Under the pieces are notes generated by a model. The model saw only the letters and a program-made list of their open reading frames with translations, was not told the origin of the DNA and did not search any database. Positions 1 to 9,495 of a DNA stretch of 15,801 nt are shown here, piece after piece. The stretch lies in contig JADHYX010000314.1 in the NCBI GenBank assembly GCA_027604685.1, forward strand, positions 10,548 to 26,348, in the 5' to 3' direction. Made by a program: the position numbers and the translations under genes. Numbering within the stretch: the stretch's first letter is position 1; each line of letters starts with the position of its first letter. Source of the DNA: Lobulomyces angularis. Taxonomy: Eukaryota; Chytridiomycota; Chytridiomycetes; Lobulomycetales; Lobulomycetaceae.

Positions 1-1
1 A

Positions 2-33
<32 letters not shown>

Positions 34-94
34 AGGAAAACAAAAATTTAAATTTTAATTAATTTAAAAAAAAAATCAATAACTTAAACTATAG
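1..94 (+). other. 3' part of a PRPF39 intron with poly-A/(AT)n tract
   Basis: This stretch is non-coding and ends in a TAG acceptor at 92-94, directly before a good Prp39 reading frame. It opens with 19 A residues followed by an AT dinucleotide run to about 33, a simple low-complexity repeat. The donor site lies left of the window or is not recognisable. The intron is phase 2, because base 95 is the last base of a codon that begins in the missing upstream exon. Confidence 0.6.
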
Positions 95-1876
95 ATATTC
101 AGCTGTATCAGTTACCAGACCATTATCAGAACTATTACCTGAGGAAGAATTAAATAAATTAACTACAGACACCAAAGAGCAATTCAAAGATTTGAATAAA
201 ACGGAGAATGAGTTGGAAATTGAAATAAGAAAAAAAATTCATGCATTAAAGAGTGAAATATATTTGCAGACACAAGCAAAAGTTCATAAAATTTGGTTTT
301 TTGAAATGGAAATAAAAAGAAATTATTTTCATGTAAAAGCGTTAGACGAAAGTCAGCTAGAAAACTGGAGAAAGTATTTAGATTTTGTGGTGGAAGAAAA
401 CTTCAGCACTGAATATATTAGAGGATTATATGAGAGATGTTTAGTTCCATGTGTAAGTTTTTTTTTTTATTTTTTATATATGATGTAGTTTAATGTTTCA
501 AATTATATCACACAAATTATTAAAAAACAAAAAAAAAAAGTTAATTTTTTAAAATTTAATGATTTATTTTAGGCGTTGTATGAAGAGTTTTGGATAAAAT
601 ACGCCAAATATTTATGCTCCATAGATGATATTGAAGGAGCTAGAGAAGTTTATAACAAGGCTTGTAACACATTTATACCAAAAGAGTAAGAACTGTTTAT
701 TATATTGATGGCACTGATGAATATTTTATATAGGAGGCCACAAATCAGGTTACTGTTTGCCCATTTTGAAGAGGAGTTTGGGGATTTAGAAAAAGCTGGT
801 TCCATTTATCAGGATGTCTTTAAAATTAGTGAGATCCAAAAAATATTATTTTTTCTTATGTATTTAATTGCAATTAAGATAATGATCATGTTGAGACTGC
901 AGTTCATTTTAGCTACTTTAAGTGTAGAAATGGACTTGTTGATGAAGGTCTAAAGATATTGGATGATTGCTTTAACACTTTTTCAAGTAAAGATGGTGGT
1001 GGGGACACAGATATGGAACAGCAGGATGCTGAAAAAAAGAATGGTGAAAAAGAGTTTCATAATGAGAAAGGAATTCTACTGTGTCATAAAGCAAAAATCT
1101 TCATTAATTTTAAAAAGGATGATATTAATGGTAGAAAAATATTTAAAGAAGGAATTGAAACATATTATAAATCTAAATTTTTAATTTTTAACTTTTTAAT
1201 GTGGGAATGCGGAAGCACAGGTAAAATGAAAACAATTTACAAATAAAAACTTAGTTTTTCTTTTTGTGGAAGTTGATGATTTTGAGAATTTACTGAATGC
1301 ATGGAATTTTATTCATGATTTGGAAAAACGACTCAATGAGAAACAGCAAAAATTGCATGAAGAAAAACAAGCTTCCAACTTTTCAGTAAAACATTCTGTA
1401 GCAAAAAATATTAGTTTGATACCTATAGAAAAGAAAGTAGAATATGGGTTTTTGATAAAAAAAATACTTTTTGAGAAAGGATTTGATTTCAAAAAATTTA
1501 AAAAGTTTGAAACAGAATTTGAAAAATTTCTGAAAATTAACAAATCCGATCTAAGTGTATTAAAAAGGAAAAATGAAGGAGAAGGAATAGCAAGTGTTAC
1601 TGCAGGAGGAGCTATTCCAGTTGATGGCAGACCATTTAAGATGATGAAAGTAGACCAACCTATTTTTCCACCCCAACCGCAACCACCCATCATTCAGCAA
1701 CCACCATATATACAACAACGACCACCTCCTATTGCTCATGCTCCATATAATTACTACGCACCTCCTCATCCTCAGGTTTTTATCGTTTTCATTCTACATT
1801 TTATTAAAAACTTTCTTCTTTTTCTAAGATTCCTAATGCTTATCCAAATTATTATAACGGAGCTACTGGCTATTAA
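95..1876 (+). CDS. PRPF39: Pre-mRNA-processing factor 39 (U1 snRNP-associated HAT-repeat protein), 5' truncated
   Basis: Exons seen: 95-452, 573-685, 734-828, 879-1220, 1255-1775 and 1829-1876, joining in one frame to 491 codons before TAA. Known role of the family: Prp39 is a nuclear scaffold of half-a-TPR (HAT) helices that joins the U1 snRNP and supports 5' splice-site recognition, as a Prp39/Prp42 heterodimer in budding yeast and as a homodimer elsewhere. What is seen: the segment KRNYFHVKALDESQLENW, then ALYEEFWIKYAKYL and EGAREVYNKAC, match the central HAT repeats of PRPF39 closely. A LLNAWNFIHDLE-type helix comes near the end. The last ~55 residues form a Pro/Gln/Tyr-rich tail. The N-terminal HAT repeats and the start codon are outside the window. 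The last intron (1776-1828, phase 0) is chosen because the unspliced reading gives an unlikely hydrophobic tail, while splicing continues the P/N/Y-rich one. Family identity is very likely; the exact 3' exons are less sure. Confidence 0.9.
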
Positions 1877-2212
1877 ATTTAACTGGGATATTTATTAAAT
1901 TTTTATTTCTTTTTTTATAATTTTTTTTTTTTTTTTATTGTTTCAGTTTTTTTTTTTTTTTGTTTATTTAATTATGCAATGTGTTTATATTTTTAAATAT
2001 AATATATATATATCTTTTTTTTTTTCTTTTATAAATATTCTTTTTTTATTTTTAACTTGCAACAGTTTGTTTTTTTTTGGTTTTTTTCATTCTTATATAA
2101 TTGTTAACCAATCATTTATTAAAAATGAAATTCAAACAGAGAAAAATACCCAAGAATTTTTAAAAAAAAATAAAAAAAATAAATATAATAAATATTTTTA
2201 AAAAATAATTAA
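1877..2212. other. Short T-rich intergenic region between PRPF39 and the LRR gene
   Basis: This 336-base stretch is dominated by long T runs, then A-rich sequence near the right end. It must hold both the PRPF39 3' end and the promoter of the LRR gene. AATAAA occurs at 2178-2183, only about 30 bases before the next start codon, so either the PRPF39 poly-A site lies earlier with a variant signal or the transcripts overlap. A T-run open frame here (1938-2201) is almost pure Phe/Lys/Asn and is not taken as a gene. I see no RNA gene. Confidence 0.55.
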
Positions 2213-5200
2213 ATGAGAATTATTTTTAGAAAAATTTATTTTTTTAAACTGTTTTTAATATCTTTGTCAATATTAAAATTAGTATTAGCGGAGTGTATTT
2301 CGGAACTAACAGATGAACAATCAGATATACCATCATACATTCGAACTGCAGCGTCCTGCGATGAGGATGGAAATGTAATAGAACTGTGGTTGAAGTATCA
2401 GAATTTAAAAGAATTTCCTGTTGGAATTGGACAAAATTTTTCAAAACTCCAACATTTGTAAAAATTATTAAAAATATAAAATCAGTATTTTTATTAAAAA
2501 AAAAAATTTAATTTAATTTTAGATATCTTGGAGGCAATTATATAGAAACTATAAATTTTGAAGATTTTCAAAACTTTGAAAACTTGACTACTTTGTAAAA
2601 TAAAAAATATATAACTATACATTTAATCAATACTTTTTAGGGATCTTTCCAAAAACATGATATCATATGTTGAAAAAGGTACTTTTGACTCGTTGAGTAC
2701 TTTGGTCACATTGTAATTATCTAAAAAAAAAAAAAAAATAATAATATATATTTTATATTTATAATTGTAAATTAAATAAATAATTTAGGGATCTTTCCAG
2801 AAACAAAATATCAGATATTAAAGAAGTTACTTTTGACTCGTTGACATCTTTGGTCACATTGTAAGTTTCCAAAAATCTAAACAAAATCTAAAGATTTAGG
2901 GATCTTTCGCAAAATTCCATTTCTAAAATTGAATCTGGTGCTTTTAACCAATTACCATTTTTAAATGAATTGTGAGTATTTAAATTCAGTTAAATTTTTA
3001 ATGTATTAGGGATTTGTCGTTTAATCAAATAACTGCTATTACTGATAGTGCATTTTCAGGACTCCAAACACTTAAAATTCTGTAATCATTAAAATTTTCT
3101 ATTACTGAAATAAATACATTATTTTTGTTAGTATGCTACAGTTTAATCAATTAAGTGCTATCTACGAGGGAACCTTTAAAGGACTACAACAACTTCAGAA
3201 ATTAAATTTAGCGAACAATAAATTGAACGCCATAGATGAATTTTCTTTCCAAAGTTTAACGGCCTTATTAAATCTGCAACTAACTTCAAATAAAATTCAA
3301 AATATTGAAAACGTATTTCATATTAATCTAAAAAAGACCGTTGAAGAATTGTGAGAGTTTTATTTTTTAAATATTTTTTATAATTAATTACACATTTTTA
3401 GATATTTAGACAATAACTCAGTTTCCCACATATCAGAAAAGGCGCTCAGAGGGATGACGAGTTTAAAAATTTTGTAGGTTTAATTAACTGAAAAAAATTG
3501 AATTTACTTTTTCATTTAAGGAATTTGGAGGGTAATTCGCTGGAACAGATATTTGAGAATACTTTTGAGGATTTAAAGAATTTAACGGAATTGGAATTGT
3601 CAATTAATAAAATTAGCTCAATAGAGAGCAATTCATTTCAAAATTTGCACAATTTGGAAGACCTCAACCTAAGTTATAATTTAATTAAGGAATTAAAGAA
3701 TAATACTTTCTATGGATTGCAGAATTTAGCTAATTTGTAAAAAAACAACAATTATATTTATTATAATTGCTTAAAAAAATATAGAGATTTGAGTGAAAAC
3801 CTTATTACAAACCTTGCTCCGAATGCCTTTCGAAGTCTGATAAAATTAGATTTCTTGTAATATAAATTCCATTAACTAATAAAATTCTAACATTGCACAG
3901 GAATTTAGCTAACAATTTAATAGCAGAAGTGTCATTAAGTATGATATATTAAAAAAACTTTTTAACTGTTTTTAACGAACTAGACATCTTTGACGAATTA
4001 ACACTTTTAACTAGTTTAGATTTACATAACAATCAAATTATCACAATTGAAAATGGTAGTTTTGCAAAATTGCTAAACCTAGAAGAACTGTAAAACAAAG
4101 ATTTAGAATTATTTTAAATTAATATTTTTTTTAAAGAACTTTACGGTACAACAAGATTCAATTTGTTACGAAAAAAATGTTTGCTGGAATTACCTCGCTT
4201 AGAAAATTGTATTTCAAAAAAATATACTAACCTTCGATTATTTATGATTAATTTTAAATTTAAAATTACAGAACACTGTCTTCAAATGATATAACTTGGA
4301 TTGAAGATTATTCTTTTTCCGATTCAAGTTCTTTGGCTGTTATGTAAATATAATTTAAGTCATAACTTATTGTTTTTAGGAATTTTTTCAACAACTCTCT
4401 TACCTCCTTAAATCCTAAATCTTTTCATAACTTGACTAAACTCACTGCATTGTATACAGCAAATTTTTCAAATTCATTTTATATCATCCCCAAAAAAATT
4501 TAGGGGATTAGTCAATAATAATATTTCGCATCTACCGGATGAAGTTTTTTCAGATTTAACTTCACTTAAAACCTTGTATAAAAAGAAATTTCATCAAGAT
4601 CCTAATTTTTATTTTTTAGAGGGCTTTCGTACAATCACATTTCTGAAATTTCTGACAATCTATTCAATAAACTACCCCAATTAAAAAATTTGTATAAAAA
4701 TTGAACATCATTTTTTTTTATAAATATTTTGTAATGAAGATACTTGAATTTTAATTCCATGGAGAAGTTTAATTCCAAGACACTTAGAAATTTAGTTAAT
4801 TTAATTGAATTGGAACTAACACACAATAATATTAGGCACATTAGTGCTTTTCCTTCGCTACCAAAATTAAAAACTCTGTAATTTAATTAGTTAAAAAATT
4901 TTTTTAATTTTTTATATAGGAAATTATCTTTCAATGCTATTACTTCGGTAACACCAGGCACGTTTGATAACTTGGAAAATTTAACAGAATTGTATTGAAG
5001 TTACACATTAAATAATTTTAACTTTTTTTTTTTTCCCTTTAGACTTTTGGATAACAATCAAATTTCAAATTTAGATACGGAAACATTTGTATTGCCTTCG
5101 TTGCATGAACTGTACTTTAATTTTTTAACCTTTTTGAAAAAAAGAATTAACTTTTTTATGAAAATAGCGATCTTTCGTCAAACTTGTTAACTGAACTGTT

Positions 5201-8200
5201 ATCAGGGTGGTTTAATGGACTGACTCAGTTATATTCCTTAATTATCACTAACAATAGTATTTCTCATATAGAAAATGGTTCTTTTCAAGGATTAGTAAAT
5301 TTGTATCTACTGTAAATGAAAATTATAACAATTTGCATTGACTATTTTTTTAAAGTGACCTTTCTCATAATTTTGTTGAAGTAATTAATGATGCGACTTT
5401 CATTGATTTAGTTTCAGTTACATACTTGTAAGTTGTTCATAAATAATATTCTTATCTTTTAGGTATTTATCAAACAACAAAATACATAATTTGCCAGCCA
5501 ATATTTTCATGGCCAACATTTATTTAGATACCTTGTAATTTAAATTTTATTTTTTTCAGAATAGAAACTAATATAAATTTCTTTAGAGATTTATCTAGGA
5601 ATTTTATTGCGGAATTGCCGGCAGAAATTTTTAGCTTTTCAATTGAACTATATACTCTGTATTTAAAGTTTTTTTTATAAAAAATTAATATTTGATTTTT
5701 TAGATATTTAAACGACAACAACATTTCAGGTTTCTCTGGGAAAATATTTTCCAATAACTTCAATCTCCAAGTTTTGTAAAAAGAAAATTTTGCAGTTTGT
5801 AAATGTGACTAACATATTACAAAATTTTAGAGATCTTGAAGGAAACAAATTAAGCGATCTGGAGCCTGACAGCTTTTTTTATTTAACTAATGCATATATA
5901 TTGTAAAATTTCTAGAGTCTTTTAAGTTTTATTAACCATTTCTTTTTTTAGGAACTTGAATAAGAACAATATAGAATATATATCTTCCTCACTTTTTCAA
6001 AATCTTACCGCTCTTGAAGAATTGTAAAAAAAAATAAAATGAAACCTCTACTAAATTTTGTAGGCATTTATCCGGGAATAACATTAATTCTATTGAAAGC
6101 GGCGCATTATCTTTTCAAGCTTTAGAGCTTTTGGACTTATCTAATAATCAAATCCAATTTTTAAACGATAATGCAATAAACGCATCAGAAATATCAGAAT
6201 TGTGAGCATAAAAATACATATATACTGGTTTTAATAGTTACGCTAACCTTTAATTTTTTTAAAAATTTGGAAGATATTTAAACAATAATTTATTAAAAAC
6301 TCTTCCAAATAATATACTAAATTTAAAAAGTCTCTCGAAACTGTTAGTATACTAAAAATTTTAACTCTTTCTAAACATCTTACTTAATAGTGCCTTACAG
6401 AATAACTTGTTGGATACTTTTCCAAAATTAGAATATTTCGAAGATTTAAAGCTATTGTATAAATTGCTGTGAGAAAATCTGTGTTAATATTTTTTTTTTT
6501 ATTAGTAACATATCCAAAAATTTGATTAAAAATATACCTGAAGATGGCTTCTTAAATTGCTTAAAATTACAAAAAATAGATTTATCAAGTAACAAGATAG
6601 CAGAATTGCCAATGAATTTATTTTCTAGGTTAACGACATTATATACATTGTAAGAAAATCCTCTAAAACAAATATTTAATTTTGAATCCTAGATCACTTT
6701 CAAACAACCAGATTACTGCATTGCCTTCAAATATATTTGGTAAAGGTTCAAATTTAATGGAGCTTTATGTGGACTCAAATAGAATCACAACTCTGGAACC
6801 TGAAATTTTTAACAATACCTACCAACTAAATGTCCTTGATATTTCAAGCAACAAAATAAGTGACTTGAATCAAACCATTTTTCAAAGTCTAAAGAATCTA
6901 CAGGTTATGTACGAAAAAAAAAATCGTAACTCAATTGCTTATCATTTAATTATTTACATCCGAAATAAAGAAACTTGTCGTATAACCTACTCACTAGCCT
7001 TCCAAATAATTTGTTTTCAGACCTTAATTCTGTTACTTCAATGTAAGAATAATAAGGAAATGAAAATATCAGAATTAATGCTTTTTGTTAGCAATGCATC
7101 CTACAATTCAATTACGTCTATAAATCAATGGATTTTCAATGAATTACCTAGTTTGAAAGTATTGTCATTGTCTAGTAATTCAATAAGCTCTCTTCATGAA
7201 GAAAGTTTAAATAAATTAAATAATTTGTTTTTTTTGTAAGTATTTTTAAGGAAAAAAAAAAAAAAAAAATTATTTTTTTAACTGTTTTAGGGACTTGAGC
7301 AATAACAAATTGAGCGATTTACCACCAAAATTATTTTCTAATTTAAAGAATCTTGTGACATTGTAAGTTTTTTAAGAGCCAAATTTTTAATTGAATATTT
7401 TTAGAACACTTTCTTCAAATCCAATTTCTATGTTTCCTAATAAAATTTTTGAAGGGCTTACTTCTCTATTGCAATTGTAAGTAAATCTGCTGCTAGTTTT
7501 TCTCAGTGTTAATTTTTTTTTTTAAAAAGGCACTTGTCATTTTTGAAGTTAAAAGGATCATTACCTGATTTATCTACTTTGGAAAATCTAAAATATTGTT
7601 TTGCACAAAGTTTGGGAGAGCAGGTTTGTAAACCAGCAAAGGCAAAAATTCCAGTTCAATGTATTATTCTTGAACCTCTTCCTGGTAACAAAAATTTTTA
7701 ATATGTTGTCTACTAAATTTTGTACTTAGAATGTGAATCAATGTCATCATTACGTGTTGACGAAATAATTCTAATAATAATATTAGTTATTTCTGCAATT
7801 TTACTTATTGCTGCCGTATTTGTTTTTTTTAAAAGAAAAATTAACAGCAAATACAATTTTAGAAAAAAAAAAATTATCAAACAAAAAAATTTAAAAGAAA
7901 AATTTATACAAACTTTAGCAGATCCGTTTTATGATAATTTTAAAATTGCATTTCTTAGATTGGTTTCGATTGTTTTCCTTATGGTAATCGTAGATAATAA
8001 TAATCATTATTATAACCTTTTTTACAATAGTCGGTGTTGATTTCTTATTTTTGTTTTCAGATATACAATATGACAAATCTCTTTACACAATCCATACAAG
8101 TCCAACGATTTCCTATTGATGATTATGATAATTCTTTTGGATCAAATACAGTACCTGGTAATATCCACATTGGTTTTAAATTAATTTTTTTTTGTAGTGA

Positions 8201-9495
8201 TAACTGTGTCTGAAATGCCAATTTCAAGCACAATTTCATTGAAAGAAGAAAAATGTGAAGTTTCGGTAAATTTATTAAAAAGTACAAAATGTCAAAAGGA
8301 TCATGGAATTTTTTTCGGAATGATACCTACTTCTTTGTACTCAAGTTCTTCAAGCATCATTTCAATAATGGAATCTGACTTAGAGGAAAAAACCACTGAA
8401 ATCCAAGATATTTGTATTGAGACCAGTTGTGTAAAAGGTAGTATGCCGCGTGAGAGAATAAACGGGAAACAGCCATCGTTGATTACTGCTCCACCTAAAA
8501 TATCATTTGGCGCTGCACACATTCCGCTTTGGAGCACAGATGATGGACTTAGTCAAAATGTTGAATATATCGAAATGATTTTTGCTGCAAACTCAAACGC
8601 CTTATTAAATATTACAATCAAACACTTAGGCTCGATGAATTTGAATGCAGTGTCACTGATAACGGAACAAATAAAATTTGGCCAAAAGTTTACAGTGAAT
8701 TTAGTTCCAAATTCACTAAACGTAGTGAAATATCAATTGAATGTATATCAGCGTATTTTGGACGGATATTTTGGATACTTTGATTCTTACTATGAAAATA
8801 CTTTTACGTATGATGTTTCCGTGGAAAATTCTGGTTATACAAATAAACAAAATCCGTTATCTGGGGAAACCGTTGTTAGAATATACTCTAAAAGTTATGA
8901 GGCAACGGTAATTGTTAAATTGTATTTCAAAGCCTTCAATTAATGCAATGTTTATTAAATCTAGGTGGTTACTGAAGCTAGAAGCGTGAATATAATTACA
9001 GTGCTTACTCAGTTAGCAACCTTGGGGGCGGCGATAATCTCGTTTTATTTTTTTCTTTATGGAAGTGGGCCATTTAAACCTTGGGGTTATGTTCAAGTAA
9101 TTAAGAATTTTTTTCTTTTTGGTTTTAAGTATCTTCAATTAATTTTTTAGACTAAAATGGATATTGAAAATCATCTTTTGAAAAAAAAAGAAAAATCTTT
9201 AATGAAAAATGAAGAAACTCCAATTGTAAGTACTTTTTATTAAGAATTTTTAGTCTTAAACTTGTAGGAATGGGATATGAATTTGTTTTTACGGCCACAT
9301 CAACTCCTACGCAAAGCAAACAGTGTGTATAGTCTTAATAGGCCACAATCATTGAGCATTCCACGTACAGGGGAAAGCTCTTTTCTGATAAAAAAGTCAA
9401 GTGAACTCACTTCTCCAGTTCAAGAATATCCAAGATTTTCTCTTCAAATTAACAAAAATTCAAAATCAGACGAAGCAATTCTGCCTTTGAATTGA
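2213..9495 (+). CDS. Giant leucine-rich-repeat receptor-like membrane protein fused to a two-TM fungal-type module
   Basis: Forty-three exons join without a frame break into 1728 codons. Order: signal peptide 1-26 (hydrophobic, VLA|E cleavage); short N-cap with Cys28/Cys49; about 47 LRRs from residue ~82 to ~1200; C-cap with Cys1202, 1212, 1223, 1232; TM1 ~1243-1264; a Lys-rich stop-transfer loop; TM2 ~1303-1322; a ~260-residue domain predicted extracellular; TM3 ~1594-1616; GPFKPWGYVQ; and a ~110-residue Ser/Lys-rich cytoplasmic tail. The repeats fit the 24-residue 'typical' consensus LxxLDLSxNxIxxIxxxxFxxL seen in animal receptors such as LGR, Slit and Toll. Inference: a plasma-membrane recognition or adhesion protein; the ligand is unknown and no kinase or TIR domain is present. 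The start is the first in-frame ATG, directly after an in-frame TAA at 2210-2212; its -3 base is T, a weak context. Alternative: two genes, but exon 38 (7730-7983) carries TM1 and TM2 in one open frame, arguing for one. Confidence 0.82.
2458..7529 (+). repeat. LRR-coding exon array with phase-2 introns (exons 2-36)
   Basis: Exons of the whole gene: 2213-2457, 2523-2594, 2641-2712, 2789-2860, 2900-2971, 3010-3081, 3132-3350, 3402-3473, 3521-3736, 3785-3856, 3901-3938, 3984-4089, 4137-4208, 4272-4343, 4380-4451, 4504-4575, 4620-4691, 4740-4877, 4920-4991, 5043-5111, 5168-5311, 5356-5427, 5463-5534, 5587-5658, 5704-5775, 5831-5902, 5952-6023, 6064-6201, 6274-6342, 6391-6456, 6506-6649, 6693-6908, 6971-7042, 7092-7235, 7291-7362, 7405-7476, 7530-7684, 7730-7983, 8061-8157, 8198-8907, 8965-9096, 9151-9225, 9268-9495. 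Twenty-two are exactly 72 nt, one LRR each, cut inside the Leu codon before 'DLS'. Others hold two repeats (144 or 138 nt) or three (216 or 219 nt); three are short repeats of 69, 69 and 66 nt. Every LRR intron is phase 2 except 3939-3983 (phase 1). Intron lengths run 35-77 nt. The regular 24-codon periodicity is itself strong support for the splice model. Confidence 0.88.
2641..2860 (+). repeat. Recently duplicated LRR exon pair (exons 3 and 4)
   Basis: Exons 2641-2712 and 2789-2860 agree at about 61 of 72 aligned bases without gaps, counted by eye. They share GGATCTTTCC at the start, ACTTTTGACTCGTTGA in the middle and TTGGTCACATT at the end. Other exon pairs in the array are related only at the level of the LRR consensus. 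The intron between them is 76 nt and differs from the flanking introns, so the copy is not perfectly fresh. This is the clearest sign that the array grows by tandem exon duplication. Confidence 0.8.
7730..9495 (+). other. C-terminal membrane module of the LRR gene (TM1, TM2, extracellular domain, TM3, PWG motif, tail)
   Basis: Exons 38-43 use introns of phase 1 and 0, unlike the phase-2 introns of the LRR array. Exon 38 carries TM1, a basic loop of about 38 residues and the start of TM2. Exon 40 (8198-8907) encodes a Ser-rich start with several Cys and then a beta-rich-looking region (ISFGAAHIPLW, QIKFGQKFTVNLVP). Exon 41 encodes VVTEARSVNIITVLTQLATL, TM3 and GPFKPWGYVQ. A sequence of the kind VTExR...TM...PWG recurs, from memory, near the C-terminus of uncharacterised fungal two-TM membrane proteins; no family name can be given. 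The last two exons are hydrophilic and Ser/Lys-rich, predicted cytoplasmic. Intron 8908-8964 is inferred because unspliced reading stops at 8943 before TM3. Confidence 0.6.

Noticed and set aside
1313..1769. Two - strand open frames opposite the PRPF39 exon 1255-1775.
   Set aside because: They are shadows of a well-supported coding exon and match nothing.
1776..1898. PRPF39 ending at 1896-1898 without splicing the last intron.
   Set aside because: The extension would be a strongly hydrophobic tail on a nuclear protein, while splicing 1776-1828 continues the Pro/Asn/Tyr-rich tail.
1938..2201. An 87-codon open frame after PRPF39.
   Set aside because: It consists of T and A runs giving mostly Phe, Ile, Lys and Asn; no domain or start context supports it.
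2244..2444. - strand frame opposite the first LRR exon.
   Set aside because: The + strand encodes a signal peptide and N-cap in continuous frame with the LRR array.
4635..5763. - strand frames at 4635-4841 and 5524-5763.
   Set aside because: They cover LRR exons and introns whose + strand periodicity is exact.
2523..7476. CRISPR-like array of regularly spaced repeats.
   Set aside because: The regular units are coding LRR exons separated by introns with splice sites; the units are not identical and the genome is eukaryotic.
7685..7705. LRR gene ending at an in-frame TAA about 7699-7701.
   Set aside because: This stop lies in an intron; splicing 7685-7729 brings in a Cys and a transmembrane helix expected after an LRR cap.
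8301..8537. - strand frame opposite exon 40.
   Set aside because: It is a shadow of the + strand coding exon.
8197..8943. A separate 248-codon gene.
   Set aside because: It has no ATG at its start, its 5' edge is a TAG acceptor, and splicing both ends extends the frame into TM2 and TM3.
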